From Utricularia gibba (lineage: Eukaryota > Streptophyta > Magnoliopsida > Lamiales > Lentibulariaceae), in assembly GCA_002189035.1 (NCBI GenBank), contig NEEC01000004.1, positions 930,001-994,000 of the forward strand: a DNA stretch of 64,000 nt, given 5' to 3'. The notes beneath the pieces are model-generated. The model had not been told where the DNA came from, made no database searches, and saw only the letters and a list, made by a program, of their open reading frames with translations. Positions within the stretch are counted from its first letter, which is position 1, and each line of letters opens with the position of its first letter. The translations under genes and the position numbers were made by a program. This document shows, piece by piece, positions 50,356 to 63,437 of this stretch.

Positions 50356-51332
50356 CGTGACCGTTCAATTTTAGCTCGCGAGATTCCTCTTTCTACGGCG
50401 GAGATTGAGATGAGATGAGGGTTCCACCGAGGCAAAATTGAAAAAGAAGATTAATAAACCCGACGTACGGCACGGTACGGCGGCGAAACTTGGAAATTGA
50501 AGGATCGATTGAATTTAAAGTTGGACAAAGTCGCATTTACTTCGACGCGAAAAACGGAGACAAAATAGAGAAGCAAGAGAAATCGCAAATTAATTCGAAA
50601 ATTTTTTTCCCCCGGAGATCTTGTGGATTCGCGAATCTCAGCCGACCGACGGCGACCGTGGATCTGAGAACAGGCGGCGGAGGGAAACTGAGGGAACAAG
50701 GGAGAAGCAACTACACCGACGGAACGGGAAAAATTGGTGCTAGGGGCCCGATATTTATAGCCTTCAGAATCAAGAAATGCCTTCGGAACTTGCGTTATTT
50801 ACGAGATTGCCATTCGAAATATGCTACACGTGGACGGTCAGATTACCCCAACAAAATTCGATATAACCGTAAGGATAATTTGGGGATTATGAAATAAAAC
50901 GGTAATAACCATGTAGTTTTCCTGGGCTCTGGTGCATGTTACCAATTCCTTCTTTATTATTAAACCAAAATGTAATTTATTTAATCGTTATTAAATAATA
51001 ATATAATATAATATAATATTTTTTCCCAAAAATTATACCATAAATATCATTCAAATTTCATATTTATAACTAGATATACAGCTATTTTATTTTTTAAAAT
51101 AAGAAAATTTATTAATAAAATAATAATAATAATAATTTTATTACGTTTCTTTTTTTTCTTTTTTCTTTTTTGTATTGTGAGGCGAAATAACGTAAAGTTG
51201 ATGAGAAGACGCAGAAAGTGAAGATCGTTCCCTCGGCAATTTCATTGGCAGGAAGAAAAATTCCTCGTCAAGCGTCTTCGCTTCTCCCATTGGTCAAAAG
51301 AACGACGCCGTCCTCCTCGCGCCGGAGAAACA
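50356..51332. other. Divergent promoter region
   Basis: This interval holds the leader/promoter of the minus-strand unknown gene (left) and of the DUF810 gene (right). The ORF of 135 codons at 50490-50897 on the plus strand has no family features. 50950-51170 is very AT-rich. Confidence 0.55.
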
Positions 51333-54300
51333 ATGGCCCATCTCCGTGGCGCTGCTGTACCTGCCGGAAACGACGTCGTCTCCCCATTCCCAAGCTCGAA
51401 GGCCTCGACCACGACGATTTCCGAGAGGCGGCTTACGAGGTGTTTTTCACCGCGTGCCGTGCATCACCTGGGTTTGGCGGCCGGGGACCGATTCATTATC
51501 ATGGGTATTCCGACGAGGGAGGGGACGGTGCCGCATCGTCTCCGGTTAAGCCGCCCGGGGTGGGAATGGCGGTGACTAGCCGGGTCAAGAGAGCTCTGGG
51601 TTTAAAAATGATAAGACGGCCGCCTCCATCGCGGAGGAGTAGCTCGTGCGGAGGTTCCCATTGTCGCCGGGAGGAATGGGAACTTTGAGCCCCAGATTGG
51701 GATTCACCATGCCGAACAGAGGCCGACTCCGGCGGCCGATGACCTCCGCTGAGATCATGAGGCACCAAATGCGTGTCACGGAGCAGAGTGACAATCGGCT
51801 GAGGAAAACTCTCATGAGGACCCTCGTCGGTCAGGTACGTTGTTAAAAACATTTTCGACTTTCTGATAATCGCAAATCCGAGACAATGATGGATTTTTTT
51901 TGTTTCTTTGAAAATTGTCAGACGGGTCGGCGTGCAGAGACGATAATTCTGCCGTTGGAGCTCCTCCGCCATTTGAAGCCATCGGAGTTTGTGGATGCAC
52001 ATGAATACCATTTTTGGCAGAAGCGGCAGCTCAAAATTCTGGAAATGGGCCTCCTCCTTTACCCCTCCATTCCTCTCGATAAATCCGACAAACATGTTAT
52101 CAAGCTCAGAGAAATCATCCGTTCATCGGAAACGATAGTCATTGACACTGGCAAAAACTCAGAGACAATGAGATCCCTTTGCAATTGCATTGTTTCATTG
52201 GCATGGAGGAGCCCCGACGGAGGAGCTACCGATGTCTGCCACTGGGCCGATGGATACCCTCTCAATGTCGAAATCTACCTCGCCCTGCTCCGATCAATTT
52301 TCGATCTCAAGGATGAGACAACGGTGCTTGATGAGGTTGATGAATTGCTTGAGCTGATGAAGAAGACTTGGCATACCCTGGGGATCAACAGGTCCATTCA
52401 TAACTTGTGCTTCACTTGGGTACTTTTCGAACAATATCTTGTCACCGGAGAAATCGAACCGGATCTTCTCTCGGCGTCCCACACCATGTTGTCTGAGGTA
52501 GCAAATGATGCTAAGAAGGCCGATAGAGAGCATAATATCTATGTGAGGATGTTGGCTTGTGTCCTGGCTGAGATGAAGAAGTGGTGTGATAAGAGACTGT
52601 TGGATTATCACTCATGGTTTGATAATGGGAATGTTGGACTGATGGAAAACATTCTTCCCTTGGCATTTTTAGCTAGCAAGATACTGGAAGAAGATGTTCC
52701 TTTCTACGTCACTTCGCCTCACCAAAATGGAGACTTTGTCCCATCTGATGGAAATAAGGTTGATCTTTACATTCGATCTTCTTCAAAGAACGCATTTTCA
52801 AGGTTGGTTGAAGAAAACATCGATGAAAAAGAAATGGATGAGGCAAAGAAAGTGAGTGAAGTCCTGATAAAGTTAGCAAGAGAAACAGAGGAGTTAGCTT
52901 CAAAAGAGAAGCATGTCTTCAGCCCTGCTCTAAACAAATGGCATCCCGTCGCTTGTGGAGCCTCGGCCGTGACCCTTCATGCTTGCTACGGTGCCTTGTT
53001 GAAAAGATACTTAAACCGTTTGTCTTCAATGATAAACGAAACCATCCTGGTTCTGCAGAGGGCTGGAAAGCTTGAGAAGGGACTAATACAGCTTGTTGTA
53101 GAGGATTCTGTTGAATGTGAAGATGGAGGCAAAGCCATCGTGAGGGAGATGGTTCCTTATGATGTCGACTCCGTTATACTCAACATACTGAAGCAGTGGA
53201 TTCATGATAGGCTTAAGATTGGGAAGGAGGAGCTCCAAAGATCAAAGGAAACAGAGGTAAAGGGCTCGCCTTTAAAAAAAACCATGCTTTTATCTGGCTT
53301 CTTTGTTCATTTGTCATGCTGACAACTCTTGGCAGACATGGAATCCCAAATCGAAAATGGAACCCCACGCTAATTCGGCTGTCGAGCTAATCCGACTTGC
53401 CAGAGAAGCCATCGGAAACTTCTTCGATATCCCTGTTAATATGTCGGAGAACCTGGTGGAGGAGTTCACAGATGGCCTAGAGCATCTCATTGGGGACTAC
53501 ATCAGATTTGCTGCCTCTTGCGGTATGTATCCAACTTCTTGCTCCTTTACATACGGATTCGTCTGACAATGCGTTGTGAGTTTCAGGATCCAAGCAGAAC
53601 TATATTCCAACTCTTCCTCCCTTAACTCGTTGCAGTGGGGATTCGAAGTTGTTCAAGCTGTGGAAACGAGCTGCCTGCAATGCCGGCGTCGAGTATCCAA
53701 GCCACATTGCACCGGAGGAAGGCAACCCAGACCACCCATTTACCAGCCGAGGCACCCAACGCCTCTACATTCGTCTCAATACCTTGCAGTTCCTACTCTC
53801 CCAGCTCCACGCTCTCGACAAGATGCTGCTCTCGCTTTCGCCCAAGATCAGTCCGCCGAAGAACCGATCATGCAGTAGAAGACGGCTGGGAAGTTCCTAC
53901 TTAGATCAAAGCCGATCAGCAATCCAGACAGCTTGCCAGCATGTGGCTGAAGTTGCTGCACATAGACTGGTTTTCTTGGACTCGAACTCTGTTTTCTATG
54001 GCAGCCTTTACGTCGCAGGCGTAGAGACTGCCCGGATCAGTCCGATGCTGAGGGTTCTGAAGCAGAATCTGACGCTTATGTGTGCCATCGTGGCCGATAG
54101 TGTTCAAAAATTGGTCTTGAAAGAAGTTATGAAAGCTTCATTTGACGCTTTCCTGATGGTGCTTCTAGCAGGCGGCAGTTCAAGGATGTTCTCGCGGCTG
54201 GATCACTCAATGATCGAGGAAGATTTGGATAACCTGAAAAGGGTTTTCTGCACCTGCGCCGAAGGATTGATCGGAGAGGATGAGGTTGCGAGACTGGGGG

Positions 54301-54560
54301 AGACGGTGGATGGCGTGACGGCCTTGATGGGGCAGCCGACGGAGCAACTCGTGGAGGATTTCAGCATCTTGGCCTGCGAGAGGAGCGGCATCGGCGTGGT
54401 GGCCTCCGGCCGGAAACTGCCGATGCCGCCCACGACGGGGCTGTGGAACCGGTCTGATCCCAACACAATCTTGAGGGTGCTTTGCCACAGAAACGATCGG
54501 GCCGCAAACAATTTCTTGAAGAGAACGTTTCAGTTGGCTAAGAGAGGAGGATCCATGTGA
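51333..54560 (+). CDS. DUF810 / MUN-domain protein, unc-13-like (PATROL1-related), two one-base losses
   Basis: This is a large plant relative of Munc13-type tethers; PATROL1 moves proton pumps to the plasma membrane. Exons 51333-51834, 51922-53256, 53336-53522 and 53587-54560, about 999 residues. The N-terminus has LDHDDFREAAYEVFFTACR and TSRVKRALGLK, then TSAEIMRHQMRVTEQSDNRL. The body has ETIILPLELLRHLKPSEF, CHWADGYPLNVEIYLALL and LDEVDELLELMKKTWHTLGI. The MUN part includes SPALNKWHPVACGASAVTLH and EDSVECEDGGKAIVREMVPY. The end has SFDAFLMVLLAGGSSRMFSR, DPNTILRVLCHRNDRAANNF and KRTFQLAKRGG. Exon 1 needs one C at CCC 51389-51391, giving SPFPKLEGL, and one base near 51641-51646 before RRFPLSPGG. 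Closest by memory to the At1g04470/At2g33420 subgroup. Confidence 0.93.
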
Positions 54561-56132
54561 TGAAACCAGAAAGAACTGCTGCTACCGGCCGCCATTGTTG
54601 TTACAAGCAAACACGTGCATACTAATTAGTTCTTAATTACATGGTTAACCTTAATCACCTCATAAACATTTATCACCACAAAGAACAAGAAGAATCTCAT
54701 TGAACCCTAATCCGATAGAATTCCAATTTCGTCAAGTGAATCGCACAATCGCATTCTATCTGCAGGTCGATTCTCCATTTTTCGTGGCATTCCGTGAAAA
54801 TTTCCATGGTTCTACTGCTGTAATGCAAGACAATTAGACACCTTTTTTTTGTGGTTCTCACTTTTCTTGCCCATAAGATGTATGCAGAAATGCCTGGTAG
54901 GTCTCATGTTTCAAGTTTTCTGTTTTCCATTGTTTCTCTTTTTATTTTGTTCCCTACAAAAATGGCAGTGTTACTATATACACGTGTGACAATTGAATTT
55001 TGGAAAGTTGGGTAAAGGTCTTGCTACTTAGAATGCATTTTTTTTCTCTCTTCTGCTATTCAGACAGGTAATCTAGTCCGTTCAGTGATGCAAAACTGAA
55101 CATCATGTCCAAGACCTAATTGGGCATTTGAAACCGGTCATTCCATCTAAGCGTGCAGAGATTTCTGCTGCTGAATCCAAATCCTCCTCTTCTTTCAAAC
55201 CAACCTTTCTGAGCTTAAGCTGAAGTTGGTCGTCTACTATTTTTCAAGTATTTTCCACCAAGTGTTCTTACAGTGGTAACACCTTTGTTTGTAAACATTG
55301 TCGAATTCCAAGACAGGTTTGATGTCTCATTGGTATCCTATTCGTGGTTGCTCCCTGTGGTTCTGGCTAGCTCTCCCGTTTCATCATTCTTCCTTAACCA
55401 TCCCCTCACGCTTGACCTGCCGTCTGCTAGCATTTCCCGGCATGCATACTGTCTGTTTTGAAGTTTCTTTAGCTAGAACTGACTATGAAGGAATGAGTGA
55501 ATAACTTTAACCTTGGTTTTCTTCCTAAAGTTTCTCTCTTTCCTCTTTTTCAGGTATCCCTGAATCTTCCATTTCCTTCCATTGATTCGATCTCGTCTCC
55601 CACTATTTGAAAGATGATCTGATGATCGATTCATCACTGCCTAAAAACACTGACGGATTGTAATCATCAAGCAGCTGTAAAAAATATTGTACCCTCATTC
55701 GTGATCCACCAATTCATGGGTTGTAGATGTCCAATCATCGAACCCTTTCTGACTGCTCATAATCGGAGGGCCAGTTCTGTTTGTGATGGAGGAAGGAACC
55801 CGACGACCGTGTGGTGTGGATTAGGTTAGAGTTAAGCATTAGCTTACATGCCGGCATTGTTGAGTAAACAGGTCACATAGTTTCCCTGTTGGAAAAAAAA
55901 GGAAGAAGATTGTAGATAAATGCGTGTCTGTTGGCCGGAGTCAGACTGGAAACAGCGGCGCTGCGCCGTGTGCTGGTCACTAGGCATTTTGGTAAGTATG
56001 GGAAGGAGAACCAACTTACATATCTTTGGGTCAATAACCTTTTCTCATGCTTTACAGGTATCATACGATCAAAAAGAAAAAATGCAAACACAAAATGGAA
56101 GAGTCTGCCAAGTCGCAGCAGCCATGTAAACC
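54561..56132. other. Spacer between convergent DUF810 and HCF244 genes
   Basis: Both neighbours end here. The interval shows only short frames with no family resemblance (55273-55504, 55920-56158). No RNA gene or repeat was recognised. Confidence 0.6.
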
Positions 56133-58081
56133 TCAGAAATAAATGTCAGTTTGCTTAGACTGAGCCTTGAGGTCCTTCAACTTCTTCAAGATGTTGGTGA
56201 AGTAATCCTGCAGATACTTCTCCAATGTGCTGATATCCTTTGCATCCACTCCGAGCACCGCGTATGTTTCCGACATTGTTGTCGAAAACACAGTGTCGCT
56301 GCTGAGGACCTGCAAGTAATGTAGTGTATCATTGGGATGCTTCAAGCTACAAGTGAAGCTTGGTAAACAGAGAGTGTCATGCCTCTGAGAATGCCAATCT
56401 ATCAGCAACATCATTTGTCCACTCGAAGAGACGCATAAGCTGGCGAGTAAACCGTAGAACGGACACAGGGACGGTTGTAACGTTTGCATCTTGTCCAGCA
56501 AGCCTTTCACAAAGAGTTATAACCTGCCATATAGTGATGATGTAAACAGGCAATGCTAGGGGGGGCAGCCATCGGCTTAGCCTTGAATTAAGACTCTGAA
56601 GAAGCTTCAACTGATACTCTCAGATATAGAGTCATAATATGCTTGATGTGATGAGGGGACTACTCACTGCTATGTAATGATCCAGTGCTACTTTACCTCT
56701 TGAGTTGTCCATGCTCGAGGTCCAGCAAATGTAAGGAGTTTTCGGGTTACATTTGGATTGCGGAGTGCTATAAAGGTCAGTCGAGCTATATCCTGGGAAA
56801 CACATTATAATTTTCAACTACAAATACACAAAGTGGAGAACCTATTAGTATGTGAATTCTCACTTGGGTGTCCATGTACGCTATCCTGGTGGGAGCATCA
56901 GTTCCCCAAACAGATTTCTCTTCCAGAATTGGGACAGCATACTGTCCAATCAGGCCCTGAGATACATGGAACCAACAAACATCTGTGGGCATCAAATTCA
57001 GTTTGCACCATGTATTTTATATTCATGAGGCAAAGTATCTACAGAATAGTTCCTTATTGACAAAGAAAAGTTTCAGAATCAACAGAAATATGGGTCAGAA
57101 TGGAGACAGATCAGTGGAAAATGTTAGGATCAGTACTGATACAGATGAAATATGGCAACTATTCACCTGCATGAAGCCACAAAGACGAATGGTAATGTGA
57201 TCAAGGCCAGAATTATGAAGAAACTTTTCGGTGCAGTACTTTATCTGCATAAGTGGAACCTCTGGATGCTTGTCGCAGTTGTGTATGGAAAAGAAGACAT
57301 ATTTTTTGATCCCCATTGCCTTTGCACATTGTATGAGAGCAACCTTTCCTTCCCAATCTACCTAAAGAGGAAAAGGCTAACATTACAGGAGTATTTTCAG
57401 CGAAAAATAATGGAAGGTTATCCGTGCACATAAAAAATGATGTAGTAGCAAGTATCCTCACATTTTTTATTGGCTCTTCCGGGCGACCTGTAGCACAATC
57501 AATTACCGTATGTATGCCAACCAATGTTGCAGGTATAGTTTCAGGCTTGCTCAAGTCTGCCTGCTCAAACATTTTCCTAGTCACACCCTCTTCTGTATGA
57601 TGATGAATGGGAAGAGGAACAGAAATAGCGAAACCATACATTGACAACAGTTGCACCCCAATCCCGAAGGAAGTCAGCAGGCATAGGGCGAGGCCTAACT
57701 AGGCATCTAACATCATAGCCCTCATCCAGAGCACGCCTCACAATCTGTCTGCCCAAGGTACCTGTTGCACCGACAACCAAAATACTCGTAGGCCTGATTG
57801 GTGTTCCAGGGGCAAAGTTCACAGCCTCAGGCGTCGCCTGCGCATTGACTGCTATCACTGTACTGTTGACCCTGACTGGTGACATACTAAGCAAATAATA
57901 TGTTAAAAGAAGTTCAAACAATGAAATGAAGAGATGGCAAATGATCACCTTTGTAAGAATAGCCAATGGAGGTGCGTGAGGGGAACGTGGAAATAATAGG
58001 ATGAGGAACCAAACTGCCGCGGCATGAAAGCAAATTGTAAGACTTGAGAGGAGTGGACAGTTGAGCTTGTGTCAGTGCCAT
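56133..58081 (-). CDS. HCF244: HCF244, chloroplast atypical SDR (NmrA-like) for photosystem II assembly
   Basis: HCF244 acts on the thylakoid membrane with OHP1/OHP2 and is needed for psbA translation and pigment loading of D1. Eight exons: 58081-57949, 57886-57640, 57560-57462, 57361-57167, 56956-56864, 56792-56697, 56523-56383 and 56309-56133, about 393 residues. The N-terminus ([18 protein letters not shown]...) looks like a transit peptide. The Rossmann NAD(P) motif is [20 protein letters not shown]. Then come [35 protein letters not shown] and [20 protein letters not shown]. The tail is [20 protein letters not shown]. Exon 1 ends in the wrong phase for exon 2, so one base seems lost in exon 1. 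An alternative is initiation at an inner ATG in the other frame. The intron after exon 7 is GC-AG. Confidence 0.94.
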
Positions 58082-60251
58082 GGTCTGAATTCTTCTTTAC
58101 CCTTGTCATTGGATAAAAACAATCAAAGAATGGAAAAAGAAAGACTTAGAAAGGACAAACAGCGGAAACAGACTAGAAAAAAATGTTGTTTCACAGTGAC
58201 ATTCTCCACAATTAGTTTATGAGAATCAGCTTGTGCTCAGACAAATATAAGGTTTCAGCTTACAACATAAGGATCCTTAACTCTATCCTTCTGTTTCAGC
58301 AAGAATCCTTGAATAGAAATCGCAATCAAACGCTCCCTAATCTAATAGCGACAAAGCTGCCAACACATTGCTAAATTTCTCCATACTCGAGATCAAAAAA
58401 GAAGAAAAACCACTCCCTGCCGAAATTTCGTGAAAATATCAAGCTTATTAACGAAGGGGTGCCACAGAATCGCCCCAACAGAGCAACAACGCTCAACTAC
58501 AACCCTTTTGAGTTCAAGAGCACATTGACTGCACTAAAAAATCCAGCAATGTGGAGAAGGAAATAACTAGAATACAAAGAGCACCTCCGGGACAAGCAGA
58601 TGATCTAAAGATTGATCAACTTCCGAGATTCAACAGCAACACTAGCACCTGAGTATCGATAACGGAACACGAATGATCAATCTTTCGTGTGCTTCGCATG
58701 GCACAGCAGAGCTTTAAAACTTCGAGGATGCAAGTATCCGCATTTGGCGTCGAGTTGGCAGCTTGCAAGCTTCAAGTTTATGTGCTTGAGGATGACGATG
58801 ATGTGGCTATCGCTGAAAATGGAATTCCCCTCCACCCATTTTTTATGGGCTGGCCTTCCATCATCTTGGCCCAACCCAAATCGTATCGTATTGAGCCTCC
58901 TAAAATGGCCCATTAGAAATAACACATCAATGCTTTACGTACGGCCTAATCGGAAGAAGGTCGAAAATAATGTTGACCCTATAGACGGAAAGTTACCATC
59001 ATTCACTTTAATAAGATGATTAAATTTATTCCCAAAATAAAACTATTTAATTTTACTATTTCAAAATCAGAAAATGACAATTCTTACTATTTTTAATCTT
59101 CAAAAATTTAATCAGAAAATAATATGACTCCCACATTCCTATTGAGATTTTGAAACCATAAGTTCGATTCTTAATGAGCGAAATCTTGAAATCGATTAAT
59201 TTTTATAAAAAAAGTTTTGAAAATTTAGAAGTTTTAAGCATACACAAAGATTTTCATTTTTTATTATTTTATATTTTAAGATAAATATAATTAAAAAAAC
59301 TATTAAATTAGATTTAATTCATTCTAAAAAGAGTGAACCCATTTTTAAATTAAAAATAATTTATACCAAATGAAAACAAAAAAAAACAAAAAAAGGGTGA
59401 AGATACGACCAGATGCCTTCTAACATTAATTGCAAGATATTAGCATCCTGTCTGCATCCCTACGACTGTGCAATAATTTTTGTATTTTCAAGAACAATAA
59501 TAGCAGTCAAATTATTATTTTTGTTATTATTATTAATAGTTTGTAATTATTGTGTTGCCAGCTGCTGTAATGATAATAACTCGGGATGGAAAACGGCGAC
59601 TTGAGTACGGCCGGTCCACGTGGACAACACCTATTTTGCTTTATTCAATTGCAAACGCTCCATCGCCTTCACTTTTTTTTTTTTCAAATGTTTTTAAATG
59701 TTTTAATGCTGGCGTAAATTAATATTGTTTTTATATTATTAAAAGATTTACTCATAAAGAGTGGGCAAGCTTTACACAACTTTTCCCTTTTAGGATTTGG
59801 GCCCATTGTCACACAATTAAAATAAAGTCGCTTTTTTATTACTTGAAAAAGGTTTTTAATCATTTTTTCACTTAAAAATGTTGGAATATCAACTATTTGT
59901 TCAATAATGGAGATGATAATTGGATTAAAATAGGAAAATAACTTGGAAATTCGAAAGTACAAGGGAGTTTGTATGGAGTGTTAAAGGTGGGGGAGGGGGG
60001 AAAAAAGATGCTTCGTCCTTGGAAATCCATAGCTGGACAAAAAACATTGAATGGAGGTGTAGTGCAGTAGCGCCAACCCCTGAAAACAAGTTCCTTTTTT
60101 TTCTTCGTCTCCAGCTTAAAAGCCATTGGGAACCAGGAATTCTTGCCGTCTGGTCCTATATTCCGAGTCTTGTTCTCCGACCCATCTTCAGGAGGGGGGA
60201 AAAAACAAACAAATAAAGAAAATTATGCTGTGAATCCTCAAGGGATTCACA
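58082..60251. other. Spacer between divergent HCF244 and PDLP genes
   Basis: 58082-58680 is the HCF244 leader region. ORFs at 58677-59019 on both strands are chance frames. 59040-59400 and 59680-59900 are AT-rich. The PDLP promoter and leader occupy roughly the last 300 bases. No transposon was recognised. Confidence 0.55.
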
Positions 60252-61414
60252 ATGGGCTTCTCCTCTTGTTATCATCTTCATTTTCTGGCTATTTTCGCCG
60301 TTTTACAGTTCAGCCCAGTTCCTAGTTCTGCCACAGATTACACTACCTTGGTGTACAAAGGATGTGCGAAGCAGGATTTATCGGATCCGACAGGGGTTTA
60401 TTCTCAGGGACTTTCTTCTGTTTTCGGGACTCTCATTTCACAGTCTTCAAAGGCCAAATTTTTCAAGGCAACAGCTGGGAGTGGGCAGACTACAGTGAGC
60501 GGCCTTTTTCAATGCCGAGGTGACATTTCTAATGTTGATTGCTACAACTGTGTGAGTAGGTTACCCATACTTATAGACAAGCTTTGTGGGAAGCCCATTG
60601 CAGCAAGAGTTCAACTTTTAGGTTGCTATATGCTTTATGAGATTTCAGGCTTTCCTCAGATTTCTGGGATGGAAATGTTGTACAAGATCTGTAGTGGGAA
60701 AAATGTGGGGGGAGCAGGGTTTGAGGAGAGACGAGACACTGCCTTGTCTTCTCTTGAAAATGGGATGAGTAGCAGCAGTATCAATGGTTTCTTTACTTCA
60801 AGCTTTCAATCTGTTTATGCTATGGGGCAATGTGAGAATGATGTTGGAACTTCTGATTGTGTGGAATGTGTGAAAACTGCTGTTCAAAGAGCCCAGGTTG
60901 AGTGTGGCAGCTCCGCTTCTGCTCAGGTGTATCTCCACAAATGCTTCATTAGCTACAGCTATTATCCAAATGGAGTTCCTGATAGACCATCTTCATCATC
61001 GTCGTCGTCGTCATCATCAACGCCATCTTCCTCATCTTCATCTTCATCCTCTTCTTCTTACTCTTATCCCTCTCCTGAGTTCTCATCAGGTGTAGTATTG
61101 TCTACCTTGCTCATATTTATGATGTGTATCATGTGGTCCAAAATCTGGTATTTTTATTGAACTTGTAAGGAAAATTCATTCTGATGATACAGGGTCAGGG
61201 TCAGGGTCTGGTTCAGGGCCAGGGCCAAATACAGGAAGAACTGTGGCTATAATACTGGGAGGAGCAGCTGGAGTTGGATTCCTTGTGATCTGCTTGCTGT
61301 TTGCAAGAGGATTGATGAAGAAAAAAGATGGTATATTTGGTTTGTAGTTCTTTGCTAATTGAAAAGGAATGGAACTCAAATCTTGTCTTTGTTAAAAAAA
61401 ATGCAGATTACTGA
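60252..61414 (+). CDS. Plasmodesmata-located protein (PDLP), two DUF26 domains
   Basis: This type I membrane protein of plasmodesmata regulates cell-to-cell movement and callose. Exons 60252-61089, 61193-61330 and 61407-61414, 327 residues. A signal peptide (YHLHFLAIFAVLQFSPVPSS) is followed by two Gnk2/DUF26 domains. The first has FQCRGDISNVDCYNCVSRLP and a later LLGCYMLYEISGF. The second has MGQCENDVGTSDCVECVKTA and YLHKCFISYSYYPNG. Both show the C-x8-C-x2-C pattern. A Ser-rich stalk of about 30 residues and a Gly-Ser/Gly-Pro linker lead to the membrane span (VAIILGGAAGVGFLVICLLF) and a short tail ending MKKKDDY. Skipping the first splice would read a different hydrophobic end and stop at about 61160; splicing gives the family tail. 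By memory closest to PDLP2/PDLP3. Confidence 0.94.
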
Positions 61415-63437
61415 GGGGTGCAATGAAGGTGGCTTTGGACATCAGTGAAAGGGTGTGAAGCTAACACAAAGAAGAAAACCATTGCTGTCAATTCTGAATT
61501 CAAACGTCTACCATGTGGAAACAGATGAGGAAAGAAGATAGGACGATAGGTGGTCTTTTGGATTGTGTAGTGCTTTTCTCCTTTCTAGGAATGTCTGAAT
61601 TTTGTTACCGGAGGGTAAGAATCAACTGATTTATGTAAGAACAGCAGGGATGTGCAACAATTCCATCCATCCACACTGCACTTGATTTTTTCTTGTCCCA
61701 TTTGCCATGTGACTTAACTTCTTTGTCCCCTTTCAATTATCTGTAATCATTGTTCTCAGTTTTCCTCCATCATGTGATGGTTCTTGCGGTAACTTCCTCA
61801 TTGATGGTAAATAAATAGCTGCAGTTCATATTCCATGGGTAATCCCAGAACACTTGTTACTGAAACAAATATCCTGCTCAAAGAATGCAACATGAGTGTG
61901 CTCCAGGACATGCTCCTGCTGAGTTCATCACAGTTGTGACGAATCCTATAGCTGGCGAAACGCAAATCTGTCTGAGATGAAGCAGAGACAAGAAAAAACA
62001 TGCGGCAAACAACTCTAACTGGCTTCAGAAAAAGATCCTAAACAAAACAAGAGTTGGTTTGCTCTAAATATGAAAAAATGCAGCGAGAGGATGCCTGAAG
62101 TATCAACCAACCACGTTTTGGCACACAAGCAATAGAATCTCATAGGTTGCTGAAAGTCAAGAGCTACAGGAAAAAAACGTCTCACAGTATGTTGACACCT
62201 AACGTTCATGCATGCGACATAGCACATGGTGCCACATAAATATCACGGAAAGAAATCCAAATAACACCATACCTCTGATTTTGATTTATTCGCAGATTCA
62301 GTAAGAGATATCATTTTTGAGTGTGACGTGAGCCTTGAAGCTTAATTGCTCTCTTCGTATCATGTTTTTGTCCTTAGCTCAGCTACAGAATAAGTGTATT
62401 CAAAGAAAAAATATTCATAACTGAAAGTCGCAGATAAAAGAGCTGTTCAGACTATTGCGGATAAAAGAAAAAAACTGTTCAAGCTATTGTAAAAATGTAG
62501 ACTCGTAGGTTTTTGAAGACTTCGAAGAAATAATATGCTGAAACGTGCTTTACCATATCAGGTTCCTCTCATGACTCCCTTTTCTCCTAACGCAATTTCC
62601 TTCGTCATCAGCATCGATCATCACGGGTAGATTCAAAATTGATCTTGATGCCTGTGATGGATCGACTACTCGATGTAAAGTCGCATAGCTGCACAGGTAG
62701 TTAAGCAAACAACGATAGGAACACATGAATCATCTCACGGTCTGCTACTCCATTTTCTTTGTCTCATGGAAAAAAGATCAAAGATTTTCACTCAAGGAGT
62801 AGAGGAAACGATCAAAACACACGCAGGAAAAAACTAGAAACGAAACACTTCAGTGAACTAAATGTGACCCGAACAAAATCCATCTGAAACGCTTAAAAAT
62901 GATTACTTTGGAAACATGATCGAGCTCTGCAAACTCGAAAGCGATACCAAGTCAACGAAATAGAGGAAAGAGTAGAGAGCAAACGCGGGCGAACCTCCTC
63001 ATTTGGAGCCGGGGCTCATCTTCAAATGCCCGCCAATTCTTGAACGCCTCCGCCAATATCTTCAGAAACACGGTGATCGATCGTTGATCCGCCGTATTGA
63101 AGTCAAACCGGCTGATTCACGATTCAGATTCCTGATCGTCAATTCCGAACATCAAAGATTGCAGTCCGTGAGAAGATCATGCCTCACGGCCGTTTTCTTA
63201 AAAAAAATTCAAATATTAAAATTATTGATCTCGGAAAAATAAAATAAAAGGCTATTTAAGATGAACGGTGGTGACATGTGACTTGGACCAATCAGAATCA
63301 TTTAAACGAGGCGTGCATTCCTATCCACAAATTCAGGGTTTGTTGAGTTGGAGGTCGCATCATAATCGGAACTCACCACTCTATACTCCTGGTCAGTTGA
63401 GATCCCTCCATCAACCCTCACACTCTCCGGCCGAGCT
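61415..63437. other. Spacer between PDLP and AMT1
   Basis: PDLP 3' UTR, then about 1.5 kb without a supported gene. ORFs at 61798-62227 (minus) and 63003-63242 (plus) have no family resemblance. 63250-63437 is the probable AMT1 promoter and leader. Confidence 0.55.

Noticed and set aside
50490-50897. Plus-strand ORF of 135 codons between the unknown gene and DUF810
   Set aside because: It lies in a divergent promoter, has a Lys/Arg-rich random composition and no recognisable motif.
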